DNA from: a virus
Reading direction: 5' to 3' (one strand)
Length of the DNA stretch: 26,902 bases
IMG/VR virus record: IMGVR_UViG_3300037521_000453
Coordinates: 1 to 26,902 of that record
The notes under the pieces were generated by a model. The model had not been told where the DNA came from and made no database searches. It saw nothing but the letters and a program-made list of their open reading frames with translations. Both the position numbers and the translations under genes were made by a program. Shown in pieces: positions 7,145 to 15,691 of this stretch. How positions within the stretch are numbered: the stretch's first letter is position 1; every line of letters starts with the position of its first letter.

Positions 7145-8407
7145 ATGGAAACCAGAAAGCCGGAAGAATATCGAGAGGGAATGACTTTTTTACAATCAGA
7201 AATTATTAGCTTAATCCGACAGGGACTTGACGACACCGCCGAAATAGCTGACCTGTTGGGATGCTCTCCCGACTGGATAAACAAAACGAAACGTCAGTTT
7301 TCATTGGATATCGAAGCTCCTAAAAATTACCAAAGCAAAAATCTGCGATATAAAGTGCAGGCCTCTTTGCAAAAAGCAAGGGATTCCTTGCGGGTCGAGC
7401 GAAAACATTTTCGAGAAGAAATCCGATATCATAATACCACAGGGTCTCTGTATGAAGAAATCGCTCAACTCCTGCGGGAGGAAGGTCGATACGCCGATTT
7501 TAATACCTATGTCCACGCCGATTGGAATGGCGAGACTGAAGGTGTTTTTCAAATATCGGATATACACTTCAACGAACTGGTCGAATTGCCTTTTAACACA
7601 TTCGACTTTAAAATCGCCGCCCAACGGTTGCAGAAATATGTTGTCCGGGCACGTAAATTTTTTGATTCTCATGATATTAAAACCGTTCATATCTGTTTTA
7701 CCGGAGATATGCTCAACTCAGACCGCCGCCTTGATGAGGTAATGAATGCCGCAACAAACCGTGCCAAAGCCTCCGTGTTAGCCGCAATGATACTGAAGCA
7801 AGTCCTTATCGACCTGAATCAAACTTACAACCTGAAAATCTATATGGTCACCGGCAACGAATCTCGAATGAACAAGGAAATGGGTTCATCCGAGATTATG
7901 CAGACCGACAATTACGATTTTATCATCCATGAAATGTTGCGGATGATGTTTTATCAAAAGCCTGGAATCAAATTTATTGATGGGAGTCCAATAGAACAGC
8001 CGATTGAAGTTATGGGCCATACCATCCTGCTTATCCACGGCCATCAAATCAAAATGTCGCAGGGGTCGAGCCAGATACAACGCCTTAAAGGTAAATGGTC
8101 GGATTATCTGCAAGGTAGAACGTGCAATTATGTCCTTTTCGGCCACTTCCATACCGCAAGAATCACCGACCTTTTTGCACGGTCCGGAGGAGTCTGCGGG
8201 GCAAACGCCTATTCGGATAACCAATTACAATTATCCTCTCGTGCCAGTCAAAATTGTTTCTTGGTTGATAAGGATGGAATCCACGGCATTAAAATCGACC
8301 TGCAACACGCTGATGATTTTGATGGATATAAAATTGACCCGATGCTTGAGGCATATAATGTGACCGCCGCCGCAAGGGTGCCTTGGTTAAGAAAGAAAAA
8401 GATTTAA
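7145..8407 (+). CDS. HTH-containing calcineurin-like metallophosphoesterase
   Basis: 420 aa. Residues ~14-55 form a helix-turn-helix (TAEIADLLGCSPDWINKTKR), and basic helix follows to about 95. The catalytic domain carries most of the calcineurin-like signature in order: SDIH (D139, H141), TGDML (G187-D188), TGNES (N238, where the family has GNHE), IHGHQ (H298, H300) and GHFH (333-336). It should bind two metals and hydrolyse phosphodiesters or phosphomonoesters. The catalytic His after GN is replaced by Glu-Ser, which would weaken the usual mechanism or point to another donor. The HTH suggests action at DNA, for example a nuclease. The SD is ACAGGAGA. It is not an obvious gp47/SbcD homologue, as no gp46 partner is seen. 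Confidence 0.85.
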   Translation: METRKPEEYREGMTFLQSEIISLIRQGLDDTAEIADLLGCSPDWINKTKRQFSLDIEAPKNYQSKNLRYKVQASLQKARDSLRVERKHFREEIRYHNTTGSLYEEIAQLLREEGRYADFNTYVHADWNGETEGVFQISDIHFNELVELPFNTFDFKIAAQRLQKYVVRARKFFDSHDIKTVHICFTGDMLNSDRRLDEVMNAATNRAKASVLAAMILKQVLIDLNQTYNLKIYMVTGNESRMNKEMGSSEIMQTDNYDFIIHEMLRMMFYQKPGIKFIDGSPIEQPIEVMGHTILLIHGHQIKMSQGSSQIQRLKGKWSDYLQGRTCNYVLFGHFHTARITDLFARSGGVCGANAYSDNQLQLSSRASQNCFLVDKDGIHGIKIDLQHADDFDGYKIDPMLEAYNVTAAARVPWLRKKKI

Positions 8408-8512
8408 GGGGTAAATACAGTTATGGGAAAATTAGATAAAAAGGTAAAATCAAGGTAAAAATAAATGAAGCTTAATTGGCCTGGAAGATGATTCGCAGTT
8501 CGCAAATAGCAA

Positions 8513-8848
8513 ATGAAAACATTTAAACAATTTTTAGAGGGAAAGTTGCCAGATGGGATGTATCCGACTCCGATGGTACAGCTTTCTCTCAGTTGGGCAT
8601 TCCGTAATAAAAAATTTGCCACGTGGCATAAATTATATAAAAAGCACATCGATGATTATTATGATAGCATGAAAGAATTTAGAGCCGCAGGTGGGAAGCC
8701 ATATAGCCGCAGTTGGTCAGAAATGGTTGGATACCACGTCCAAAATACCAATTATGACGGAGAACTCGGAGTCAGTGCATTCTGGTCCGCAATATCCAAA
8801 AAATTTAAAATAACACCCGAAGATTTAAACTATAAACCAGGACAGTGA
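8513..8848 (+). CDS. Putative internal protein with capsid-targeting-like leader
   Basis: 111 aa. It begins MKTFKQFLE|GKLPD, the shared leader, with F-L-E instead of strict (L/I)-x-E. The rest is rich in aromatic residues and compact: WAFRNKKFATWHKLYKKH, YYDSMKEFRAAGG, SWSEMVGYHV and a C-terminal helix-like FWSAISKKFKITPEDL. No transmembrane helix or Cys. The upstream ~105 bases carry only an 11-codon frame at 8423. It lies far from the 3841-5077 cassette, so the leader has spread to, or been kept in, several loci. Confidence 0.75.
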   Translation: MKTFKQFLEGKLPDGMYPTPMVQLSLSWAFRNKKFATWHKLYKKHIDDYYDSMKEFRAAGGKPYSRSWSEMVGYHVQNTNYDGELGVSAFWSAISKKFKITPEDLNYKPGQ

Positions 8849-8865
8849 CTGTAAAGGATTTTAAA

Positions 8866-8997
8866 ATGTATAGTAAAGTAAAAATAACTAAAACACCACG
8901 ACCACCAAAAATGGAATGGACTGACGACAAATCACCACGTCCGCCAAGAAGAGGTGGGACATGTAAATGGCGCGGGATGGATTGGTGGCCTAAATGA
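8866..8997 (+). CDS. 43-aa basic proline-rich protein
   Basis: ATG with AAAGGA upstream, 17 bases after the previous stop. The product is basic and Pro-rich (TPRPPK, SPRPPRRGG) with a Trp-rich end (GMDWWPK) and one Cys. It is the first and longest of a chain of short frames that lead directly to the peptidase gene at 9140. No known family. The good SD and the overlapping follow-on frame (ATGA) support translation. Confidence 0.5.
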   Translation: MYSKVKITKTPRPPKMEWTDDKSPRPPRRGGTCKWRGMDWWPK

Positions 8998-9138
8998 ACA
9001 AAAAAGATAAAGGCGGAGTTTAATTTGCGAATAGCAAATAGCAAACGGGGTCCTAAGGGACCGGAGTGGTTAAAGAGACCACATAAAGGATTTTAAATGG
9101 GACCACATTATCCAAAAAAGCCGCATAAAGGAGTTTAA
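8994..9138 (+). other. Cascade of three micro-ORFs (9, 23 and 13 codons)
   Basis: Three tiny frames follow one another without gaps: 8994-9023 (ATG, overlapping the previous stop), 9025-9096 (TTG start) and 9097-9138 (ATG). The next gene starts at 9140. The last two products end RPHKGF and KPHKGV, and the codons for HKG (cataaagga) also provide the SD of the following frame. They share GP-x(n)-K-PHKG and look like a degenerate tandem duplication. They may be real peptides, or only serve translational coupling. Confidence 0.4.
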
Positions 9139-9139
9139 A

Positions 9140-9589
9140 ATGCCCGGTTCAGGTTTATACATACCAACGCACTTTAAGGCCGTTGAGTTGGTGCCGAAAA
9201 ATATCTATAATAAATATAAATCCCGTGGGGATAATTGGTTCTGGCAGACCGTTTTTGATGAGCGACTGCTTATTGTAATCGATACCATCCGGACCGCCTT
9301 CGGACCTATGACCATAAATGATTGGTCGTGGGCCGGCACGAGCCAATATCGTGGATTTAGACCGCCGAATTGTGGGGTCGGGGCAACGCTCAGTCAGCAC
9401 CGTTTTGGTCGAGCCGCAGATTTAATAGCCAAAGATATTCATCCAGATTTAATCCGAGATGAAATTATCGACCATCAAAATGAAGAAATATGGGGTTTGG
9501 TTGGTGGATTGGAGATGAATATTTCTTGGTTGCACGTGGATGTCCGGCAAAGAGGGAAAGACGGCAAAATAAGTTTATTTTATCCATAA
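9140..9589 (+). CDS. M15-type zinc peptidase, endolysin candidate
   Basis: 149 aa. SQHRFGRAADL (85-95) supplies the S-x-H-x-x-G-x-A-x-D signature (H87, D94) and WLHVDV (130-135) gives the third zinc ligand H132 plus D134. This is the peptidase M15 / D-Ala-D-Ala carboxypeptidase-like fold, which cleaves peptidoglycan cross-links or stem peptides. There is no signal peptide or separate cell-wall binding domain, so it would need a holin, or could act from the virion. Length fits small M15 endolysins. AAAGGAG precedes the start. The only holin-like candidate in view is the 34-residue membrane peptide at 16711. Confidence 0.8.
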   Translation: MPGSGLYIPTHFKAVELVPKNIYNKYKSRGDNWFWQTVFDERLLIVIDTIRTAFGPMTINDWSWAGTSQYRGFRPPNCGVGATLSQHRFGRAADLIAKDIHPDLIRDEIIDHQNEEIWGLVGGLEMNISWLHVDVRQRGKDGKISLFYP

Positions 9590-9592
9590 TTT

Positions 9593-9621
9593 TTGTCAAA
9601 TTTGGCAATTTGTTATATAAT
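9593..9621 (+). promoter_or_regulatory. Sigma70-like promoter
   Basis: TTGTCA, 17 bases, TATAAT, located 24 bases before the HAD gene start and just after the M15 peptidase stop. Five of six bases match at -35 and six of six at -10. It would start transcription near 9628 and serve 9645 and the replication genes behind it. Confidence 0.65.
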
Positions 9622-9644
9622 TATTATAAACTAAGGAGATTGAA

Positions 9645-10244
9645 ATGTTAAAGAAAAATTATGGCAGTGCCTTTGATTTTGACGGGGTGATATCAGACGT
9701 CTATCATATATTCCGTGGACATTTTTGGGATATGTTTGGGGTCAATATAGAGGCTGAAAAAGACCACTATAATTTTGAATTTGACCTCAAAAAATCAGAG
9801 TTTTATGAAGATTGGTGGTGGAAGGAAATAGCAGTTGCCATCACTCAATATCAACACATCTGTCCGCCCATACATGAATCAATTGAAGCCTTAAAAGCCA
9901 TTTATGAAAAATATGGTGATATCACTATCATCACCGCACGGGAACCTTCCGATGCTGTAATGCAGGTTACAAAATTATGGTGCGAGAAGGTTTTTGATTT
10001 TCCTTATGAAATACATTTTGTCGCCGATTCAAAGCAAAAGAAACTGGAGTTGATGCGATTAGGTATTATATATTATGTGGATGACAGATGGAAGACCGCA
10101 CAGCATTTATCTGAAATATTGGATATCTCGTTTTTATTTGATTCACCTTGTAACCGTGGCCGCAAAGAACAATTAGAAAGAAATGTCATTCGAGTCGACT
10201 CGCTATGGCGGATGAAAGACATATTGGATGCACGACTTGCATAA
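9645..10244 (+). CDS. HAD-family 5'(3')-deoxyribonucleotidase-like hydrolase
   Basis: 199 aa. All HAD motifs are visible: DFDGV (D11 nucleophile, D13 acid/base), TAR (T97, motif II), DSKQKK (motif III lysine near 130-132) and YYVDDRW (D146, D147, motif IV). A helical cap of about 70 residues lies between motifs I and II. The nearest group I recognise is the NT5C deoxyribonucleotidases, which dephosphorylate nucleoside monophosphates. Its position beside dCMP deaminase and replication genes supports a dNMP pool role. It may instead act on a modified nucleotide or polynucleotide end. SD AAGGAG; promoter at 9593-9621. Confidence 0.8.
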   Translation: MLKKNYGSAFDFDGVISDVYHIFRGHFWDMFGVNIEAEKDHYNFEFDLKKSEFYEDWWWKEIAVAITQYQHICPPIHESIEALKAIYEKYGDITIITAREPSDAVMQVTKLWCEKVFDFPYEIHFVADSKQKKLELMRLGIIYYVDDRWKTAQHLSEILDISFLFDSPCNRGRKEQLERNVIRVDSLWRMKDILDARLA

Positions 10245-10381
10245 ATTATTGGCAGGATTTAAAAGCCTGCTCGATTACGCATAAGTTTATGCCGAAAATT
10301 TGTGACAAATTTGTTAAAAATAAGCCAATAGATCCCGAAGAATCTTGTGATAAACGGAGAGTATCATCAACATGGTTTTAA
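10205..10381 (+). CDS. 58-aa cysteine-rich small protein
   Basis: This frame overlaps the end of the HAD gene (40 bases) and the start of the RNase H gene (10 bases), and fills the space between them. The product has C9-T-T-C12, C22, C33 and C48, in a pattern (CTTC-INYWQDLKAC-x10-C) like many small zinc-binding phage proteins. The regular Cys spacing argues against a chance frame. The SD is poor, so the exact start (ATG 10205) is uncertain and coupling to the upstream gene is likely. Role unknown. Confidence 0.6.
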   Translation: MADERHIGCTTCINYWQDLKACSITHKFMPKICDKFVKNKPIDPEESCDKRRVSSTWF

Positions 10382-11259
10382 AACGAATATTATTGGTCGA
10401 TTTCAGCAATATTGCATGGGCAACATTTCACACTAATATCAAAATTACCAAGGATTCAACTTACACGCCCAAGCAGGTGCAGACCCACTGGAAATATCTT
10501 ATGCTGAACTCCCTTCAGCGTTTAAAAGTAAAGCATCAGCCGACAGAAATGGTTATTTGCTTCGACTCATATTCCTGGCGTAAAAAATATTTCAAATATT
10601 ACAAGGCACGGCGGGAGATTACTCGAAAGAAATCCAAGCTAAATTATTCCGAGTTTGTGGAAGTTATCGATGAAATCAAGGAAGACCTGCGAAAATACTT
10701 CCCGTTTAAAGTTGTGCAGGCACAATGGGCTGAAGCAGACGATATAATCGCCGTGTTGGTATACCATTTACAAAATACGGCATCCGAAATTATCATCGCG
10801 TCACGGGATAAAGATTTTAAACAACTCTTGAATTCAGGGGTAAAGCTGTGGGATACGCACGACTGGAAATGGATAAAATGCCCAAATCCAAGAGTCTTTC
10901 TGATAAAACATGTTATCGGCGGAGATGCGGGGGATGATGTTCCAAACATTCGGTCAGATTCTGATACATTTATCACCGATGGCAAGCGACAAAAAGCCTG
11001 CGGTCCCAAAACAATTGATAAAATACTGGAGCAGGGACTTGAGGAATACATCAAACAAGAGGGACTGCTTAGTAATTTTAAACGTAATAAACGGTTAATC
11101 CGGTTGTCAAAACATACTATTCCGGACCGAGTTTGGGAAGGATGTTTAAAATCCTATGACGATGAGCCGGAGAAAAAAGGTAATTATCAGCTTTTGACAG
11201 AATATTTCGGACATAACCGAATGAGAAAATTGGCAAAATCTATTGATAAGTTTTTTTAA
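10372..11259 (+). CDS. rnh: T4 RNase H-like 5'-3' exonuclease (flap nuclease)
   Basis: 295 aa, close to T4 RNase H (305 aa). It removes RNA primers and flaps from lagging-strand fragments. Acidic metal ligands appear in the FEN-1 order: VDFSNIAW (D10), CFDS (D65), AEADD (E121, D123, D124), SRDKDFKQL (D146, D148) and GGDAGDDVPNI (D185, D188, D189). The segment SYSWRKKYFKYYKARR (67-82) corresponds to the arch region of T4 RNase H (WRRDFAYYYK). The C-terminal helix-hairpin-helix part, with KACGPKTIDKILEQG, fits. The SD is CGGAGAG, nine bases upstream. Confidence 0.9.
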   Translation: MVLKRILLVDFSNIAWATFHTNIKITKDSTYTPKQVQTHWKYLMLNSLQRLKVKHQPTEMVICFDSYSWRKKYFKYYKARREITRKKSKLNYSEFVEVIDEIKEDLRKYFPFKVVQAQWAEADDIIAVLVYHLQNTASEIIIASRDKDFKQLLNSGVKLWDTHDWKWIKCPNPRVFLIKHVIGGDAGDDVPNIRSDSDTFITDGKRQKACGPKTIDKILEQGLEEYIKQEGLLSNFKRNKRLIRLSKHTIPDRVWEGCLKSYDDEPEKKGNYQLLTEYFGHNRMRKLAKSIDKFF

Positions 11260-11268
11260 GGAGAGATA

Positions 11269-11757
11269 ATGACAGCAATATCAAAATGGAATTATTTTAT
11301 GAGCTTGGCCTTTTTGTCTGCTCGCCGGAGCAAAGACCCGTCCACGCAGGTCGGTGCCTGCATCGCAAACCGAAAAGGTCGAGTTGTCGGGATGGGATAT
11401 AATGGCTTCGTCAATGGGTGCAAAAATGATTTCACGTGGGAACGGGAAGGGGATGGATGGGCCGGCACTAAATATCCGTTCGTGGTTCATGCAGAGGTCA
11501 ATGCCGTTTTAAATGCCACGGGGCCGGTCGAAGGTTCTTCCATTTATTGCACTTTATATCCCTGCAACATCTGCGCTCAAGTAATCGTGCAGGCCGGTAT
11601 AAAAAAGGTGGTATATTTTTCGGATAAATATCACGATGCCGACTTCACCAAACAAGCCCGGCTGATTTTCAGAAAGGCTGAAATCGACACCTGTGATTAT
11701 AATACATTTGAGCCGATTCTCAATATCGAGTTCGGACCGGATATAATTGAAATATGA
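11269..11757 (+). CDS. Deoxycytidylate (dCMP) deaminase
   Basis: 162 aa. It converts dCMP to dUMP, the precursor of dTMP. Zinc-site motifs are HAEVNA (H74 ligand, E76 catalytic) and PCNIC (C99, C102). SKDPSTQVGACI (21-32) and GMGYNGF (41-47) are the substrate-loop motifs of the T4 cd/ComEB family. Length fits family members. The GGAGAG SD lies in the 9-base gap after the RNase H stop. No thymidylate synthase is in this window; it may lie elsewhere, or the host supplies it. Confidence 0.92.
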   Translation: MTAISKWNYFMSLAFLSARRSKDPSTQVGACIANRKGRVVGMGYNGFVNGCKNDFTWEREGDGWAGTKYPFVVHAEVNAVLNATGPVEGSSIYCTLYPCNICAQVIVQAGIKKVVYFSDKYHDADFTKQARLIFRKAEIDTCDYNTFEPILNIEFGPDIIEI

Positions 11758-11783
11758 CAAAAATCAATTAACGGAGTATAATA

Positions 11784-11978
11784 ATGAAAAACAGAAATCT
11801 CAAATCGTCAAGAGATAAAGGGACGAAAATCATCCCTAAATTAAAGGTCAAAAAGACCATAACCAATGAACGAGTCGATGATATAGGTAAAGAAATTCGG
11901 AAATTTACCTATGGCCAGTGCCTCATTCTAAAACGGGAACTGGATAAGAGACTCGCCGCAGTTCGAAAGACTGAATGA
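11784..11978 (+). CDS. Small basic hypothetical protein
   Basis: 64 aa, with ACGGAG before ATG and an ATGA overlap with the primase gene. The N-terminal half is strongly basic and Lys-rich. The C-terminal half (RVDDIGKEIRKFTYGQCLILKRELDKRLAAVRK) looks like two helices, one Cys. It could be a DNA-binding or primase-partner protein by position only; no family is recognised. Confidence 0.6.
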   Translation: MKNRNLKSSRDKGTKIIPKLKVKKTITNERVDDIGKEIRKFTYGQCLILKRELDKRLAAVRKTE

Positions 11979-12979
11979 TTGAAAACATTATCCATCAATT
12001 ACCACTCCCCTTGCTTGAAAAGAAGGGAGACCATTGGAACTTCCGCTGTGTGGTTTGCGGGGACAGCTTAAAATCCGAGACCAAAAAACGGGGCTGGATT
12101 TTAATCAATGGCACAAAAATCACTTATCACTGCCATAATTGTGGATACTCAAAACCCATATTAGAATTTTTAAGAGAGCACTTTCCTTCGGTTGCCAAAG
12201 AATACACCAAAATTTTATTCAAAACCAAACGACAGACCCGCCCTGAATTGGTGCAGACCGAAGTCGAAGAGGACACTTCCGAGAACCAAAAACGCCGCCT
12301 CAACCTGCAGAAATTATGCAAATTACCGGACGACCACGAAGCCGTTAAGTATTTTGCCAACCGGCAGTTGCCCATGAGGTATATGCGTTATTTTTATTGG
12401 ACAGATAATTTCCAAGAGTATATCAACTCCATAATACCGGATAAATTTAAAAATGTAATGGAGTCCGACCCACGGATTGTCATTCCATTCTATACCCAAC
12501 ACCGCCAGATATTTGCCGTGCAGGGACGCTCGTTACAAAAGACCGGCCTGCGGTATATCACAATTAAATTTGATGACGCCCATAAAAAGGTTTTCGGCCT
12601 TGAACGGTTGGATGCCTATAAAACCATTCTGGTATTTGAGGGAGCATTTGATTCAATTTTTATGCCCAATGCCATCGCCTTCGGGGGAGCAGATTTGGAT
12701 TTAAAATATCTCCTGGATTTGGCTTCAAAGGATAAATACATATTTTGCTATGACAATGAGCCACGTAATAAAGAAATGTGTGCGCGAATTGACAAAGTTT
12801 TAAGAGCCGGTTTCAAGTTATGCCTGATACCATATAAATATAAACGATATGGAAAAGACGTCAATAAAATGATTGAGAACGGTATGTCAAAGGAAGAGAT
12901 TTGTGGTATAATTAAAGCCAATGTGGTTCAAGGAAAATTTGGCTTAATGAAATTTAAACTCTGGAAAAAAGGAAAGTAA
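11975..12979 (+). CDS. T4 gp61-like DNA primase
   Basis: 334 aa (T4 gp61 is about 342). It makes short RNA primers with the gp41-type helicase. The N-terminal zinc-binding domain has C25-x2-C28 and C53-x2-C56 (CVVCGD, CHNCGY). The Toprim catalytic core shows ILVFEGAFDSIF (E222, D226) and FCYDNEPRN (D260, E262), the metal-binding acidic residues. Between them lies a helical linker. The gene overlaps its upstream neighbour by four bases and abuts the polymerase start, so primase and polymerase are probably co-translated. Confidence 0.9.
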   Translation: MIENIIHQLPLPLLEKKGDHWNFRCVVCGDSLKSETKKRGWILINGTKITYHCHNCGYSKPILEFLREHFPSVAKEYTKILFKTKRQTRPELVQTEVEEDTSENQKRRLNLQKLCKLPDDHEAVKYFANRQLPMRYMRYFYWTDNFQEYINSIIPDKFKNVMESDPRIVIPFYTQHRQIFAVQGRSLQKTGLRYITIKFDDAHKKVFGLERLDAYKTILVFEGAFDSIFMPNAIAFGGADLDLKYLLDLASKDKYIFCYDNEPRNKEMCARIDKVLRAGFKLCLIPYKYKRYGKDVNKMIENGMSKEEICGIIKANVVQGKFGLMKFKLWKKGK

Positions 12980-15607
12980 ATGTCAAAATTTTACACCTAT
13001 GTTGGCCAGTCCCGTGATGATAATGGATTGGTTTTGCACGTCTATTATGATGAGGCCGGTGTCCGCCATGAAGAAAAGATTCCATTTCAACCGATGTTGG
13101 GGAAGATGGTCCGATCGCCAGACCCCGATAAAGAATATCAATACACGGATATTTATGGGAATCCCCTGCAATGGAAGCGATTTGACAGCATTGCCAAATA
13201 TCGAAACTTCATCGATGAATATGAGGAGGTCGATTTTTACGGCACAATGAAAGAGGAGTATCAATTCCTTGGTGAAAATTATCCAGATGAAGTTGATTAC
13301 GACCTATCAAAAGTCCGGCCATTTTTGATTGATATTGAAATTGATTCATCCGAAGGCTTTGCCAAAGTAGATGAGGCCGACAGGGAAATCACATCGATAT
13401 CATTAAAGGATATGCGGGGGAACCGTTATTTTGTTATGTCAACCAAAGCATGGGACCCCAAAAAGACGTGCCTAAAAGATGAAAAGGGGACGTGGATTGA
13501 TTTGAGCAAAGTCAAGTTTTACCTATGCCAAGATGAGGAGACCATATTTAAACGACTCCGGCAGGTCGTCCGCAAAGAGAAGCCGGATATGCTCGTTGGA
13601 TTTTACTCCAAGATGTTTGACTTCCCCTATATCATCAAGCGGGGCAAATTCGTCATGGGCAAGGAATATATGAACGGATTTTCGCCCTTTGGATTTACAA
13701 CCTGCAAGAAAAAGGTTGACCCAATATCCGGCAGGATAATTGATTATTTTTCAAAAATGGAAGGCATTCCCCTGCTCGATTTCCAACTCATGTATAAAAA
13801 GTTTGTCTATACGCCACGGGAAATGTATAGTCTTGATTATATCGCATCCCAAGAACTGGGTGATACGAAGTTGGATTATTCGGAATATGATACTCTGCAT
13901 GATATGTGGGTAAAAGACCCGCAAAAATACATCGATTATAATATATGGGACGTTGAATTAATGGACTTGCTCGACCAGAAGTTAGGTTTAATTGACCTAA
14001 CTTGCACCATCGCTTATTTTTCCAAAACCAACTTCGTTGATACCTTGGGGACGGTTGGAGTTTGGGATTCGATATTTTACAACACCCTGAAAAAGAAAAA
14101 CATAATGATTCCGCCGAAGCACACTGGGGAGAAAGAGGAATATGCGGGTGGCTATGTTTACAAGCCGGAAACCAAAATTCACGACTGGCTGATAGCAGTC
14201 GATTTAAAATCTTTGTATCCGCACGTGCAGCAACAATACAATATCTCACCGGAGTCTTTGATTGATGATATGCGGACTCAAATCGATATCACGATGGATT
14301 TGGATGACCGCTATTTAAACGAAGAATTTGTCGCACCAGAAGATGCAATTATGGCCGCAAACGGGTGCTTTTTCCGCAAGGATAAGGAAGGCATCGTGCC
14401 GGGTCTTTTGCGGGGGATTTATAGTGATAGAGTCGTGGCTAAGGAAAAGATGATTAAGTGGAAGCAAAAGCTTCAGGAATGGAAAAATAAAAACGGTATC
14501 GAAGTCAAAACGGAGTTCAAGGATTATAAAGGTCCGGACGATTTAAAAAAGCAGTGGGCAGTTTTTGAAAAGGAAATATCCACGAAGCACAATTATCAGA
14601 TGGCCATGAAGATTTTAATGAACTCCGAGTATGGCGCAATGGGTAATATCCATTTCCGGTATTATGATGTCCGCCTTGCATCTGCCATCACCCTCTCCTC
14701 TCAATTGGCTTTAAAATGGGCTGCAAAGCGAGTAATGGAACATCCGAATCGCAAAAAGTATCGATGGGAATTAATTTATGGGGATACCGATTCACTTTAC
14801 ATATCGGTCAAATATGTGGTTAACCAAATCCGCCTTCGAAATGAAGGGATTACCGATGTTGAATTAGTAAAGCAGGTCAATACTTTCGTGGCCAAAGTTA
14901 TCCAACCGATACTTTCGGACGGATATGAAGACCTTGCAAAATATGTCAACGCCAATGAGAACCGGATGTTTATGAACCATGAGAAAACGATTACTAACGC
15001 CTTATGGACTTCAAAAAAGCATTATGCCCTCAACGTCATATGGGATGAGGGAGTTACATATCCGGTGCCGAAATTGAAGGTCAAGGGGATTGAGGTTGTC
15101 CGGTCTTCCACGCCAAAAGTTATCAGGGATGCCTTAAAGGAATCGATTGGAATTTTATTAGATGATGAATCAAAACTCCTGGATTTTGTAAAAGAGCAAA
15201 AGGCCAAATTCAAATCATATGATGTAATCGATATCGCCTTCCCACGGTCTGCCAATAATATTGATAGATTCTTGGTCGAGAAAAAGAATGGTGATTTATC
15301 ATATACGACCAAAACTCCCATCGGCGTCCGTGCCGCTATCGTATACAATAACCATATCAGAAATATTGATGGATGGCCGCAGATAAACAGCGGGGAGAAA
15401 ATCAAGTTCGTTTACCTAACAAAACCAAACATATTCGATGAAAACGTGATAGGTTTTATCCGCCGCATCCCCGAAGAGGCAGTTAAATATGTGGACTGGG
15501 ATTTGCAATTTGAAAAAACGTTTTTATCGGTTATTAAAAACATTTATACCAAAATGGGCACGGTTTTCAAAATGTGCAAGGAAACGAATTTATCTGATAT
15601 TTTTTAA
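12980..15607 (+). CDS. Family B DNA polymerase (T4 gp43-like)
   Basis: 875 aa (T4 gp43 898). The 3'-5' exonuclease domain has Exo I LIDIEID (D118, E120), Exo II GFYSKMFDFPYI (D214) and Exo III YNIWD (Y320, D324). Polymerase motifs: A DLKSLYPH (408-415), B KILMNSEYG (544-552), C YGDTDS (600-605), then KKHYAL. All catalytic acids are present. The Asn normally found in Exo II (T4 GWNIEGFD) is Tyr209 here. The GGAAAG SD lies inside the end of the primase gene. Together with the nearby helicase, primase and RNase H this forms a T4-type replisome; clamp and loader are not in the window. Confidence 0.95.
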   Translation: MSKFYTYVGQSRDDNGLVLHVYYDEAGVRHEEKIPFQPMLGKMVRSPDPDKEYQYTDIYGNPLQWKRFDSIAKYRNFIDEYEEVDFYGTMKEEYQFLGENYPDEVDYDLSKVRPFLIDIEIDSSEGFAKVDEADREITSISLKDMRGNRYFVMSTKAWDPKKTCLKDEKGTWIDLSKVKFYLCQDEETIFKRLRQVVRKEKPDMLVGFYSKMFDFPYIIKRGKFVMGKEYMNGFSPFGFTTCKKKVDPISGRIIDYFSKMEGIPLLDFQLMYKKFVYTPREMYSLDYIASQELGDTKLDYSEYDTLHDMWVKDPQKYIDYNIWDVELMDLLDQKLGLIDLTCTIAYFSKTNFVDTLGTVGVWDSIFYNTLKKKNIMIPPKHTGEKEEYAGGYVYKPETKIHDWLIAVDLKSLYPHVQQQYNISPESLIDDMRTQIDITMDLDDRYLNEEFVAPEDAIMAANGCFFRKDKEGIVPGLLRGIYSDRVVAKEKMIKWKQKLQEWKNKNGIEVKTEFKDYKGPDDLKKQWAVFEKEISTKHNYQMAMKILMNSEYGAMGNIHFRYYDVRLASAITLSSQLALKWAAKRVMEHPNRKKYRWELIYGDTDSLYISVKYVVNQIRLRNEGITDVELVKQVNTFVAKVIQPILSDGYEDLAKYVNANENRMFMNHEKTITNALWTSKKHYALNVIWDEGVTYPVPKLKVKGIEVVRSSTPKVIRDALKESIGILLDDESKLLDFVKEQKAKFKSYDVIDIAFPRSANNIDRFLVEKKNGDLSYTTKTPIGVRAAIVYNNHIRNIDGWPQINSGEKIKFVYLTKPNIFDENVIGFIRRIPEEAVKYVDWDLQFEKTFLSVIKNIYTKMGTVFKMCKETNLSDIF

Positions 15608-15672
15608 AATAAACCTAAAGTTTTGTTGACAAAGGCCGATATAGGTTATAGAATGAGAAGAAAACGTCAACA
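15606..15672 (+). repeat. Promoter/operator repeat, copy 1
   Basis: The first 50 bases match 18008-18057 in 49 positions, and the following 17 match in 13. The unit contains a consensus promoter and inverted arms TGTTGAC (15624-15630) and GTCAACA (15666-15672). It begins in the last codons of the intergenic space after the polymerase stop. Confidence 0.85.
15626..15654 (+). promoter_or_regulatory. Sigma70-like promoter in repeat copy 1
   Basis: TTGACA, 17 bases, TAGAAT: a full -35 and five of six at -10. The -35 lies inside one arm of the TGTTGAC/GTCAACA inverted repeat, so a protein binding those arms could block polymerase. It should drive 15692 and the accessory genes to the methyltransferase. 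Confidence 0.75.
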
Positions 15673-15691
15673 TATAGGAGAATTTAATATC

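Noticed and set aside
8423-8458. 11-codon frame MGKLDKKVKSR with AGGGG upstream
   Set aside because: No features and no overlap coupling with the next gene.
8502-9045. Repeated GCAAATAGCAAA (8502-8513, 9034-9045)
   Set aside because: Only 12 bases, low complexity, no associated structure except a small TTTGC/GCAAA hairpin in the second copy.
11754-11782. ATGACA-17-TATAAT before the 11784 gene
   Set aside because: Same problem: the -10 sits between SD and ATG, so it cannot drive that gene.
12907-12912. TATAAT inside the primase gene
   Set aside because: No acceptable -35 at 16-18 bases.
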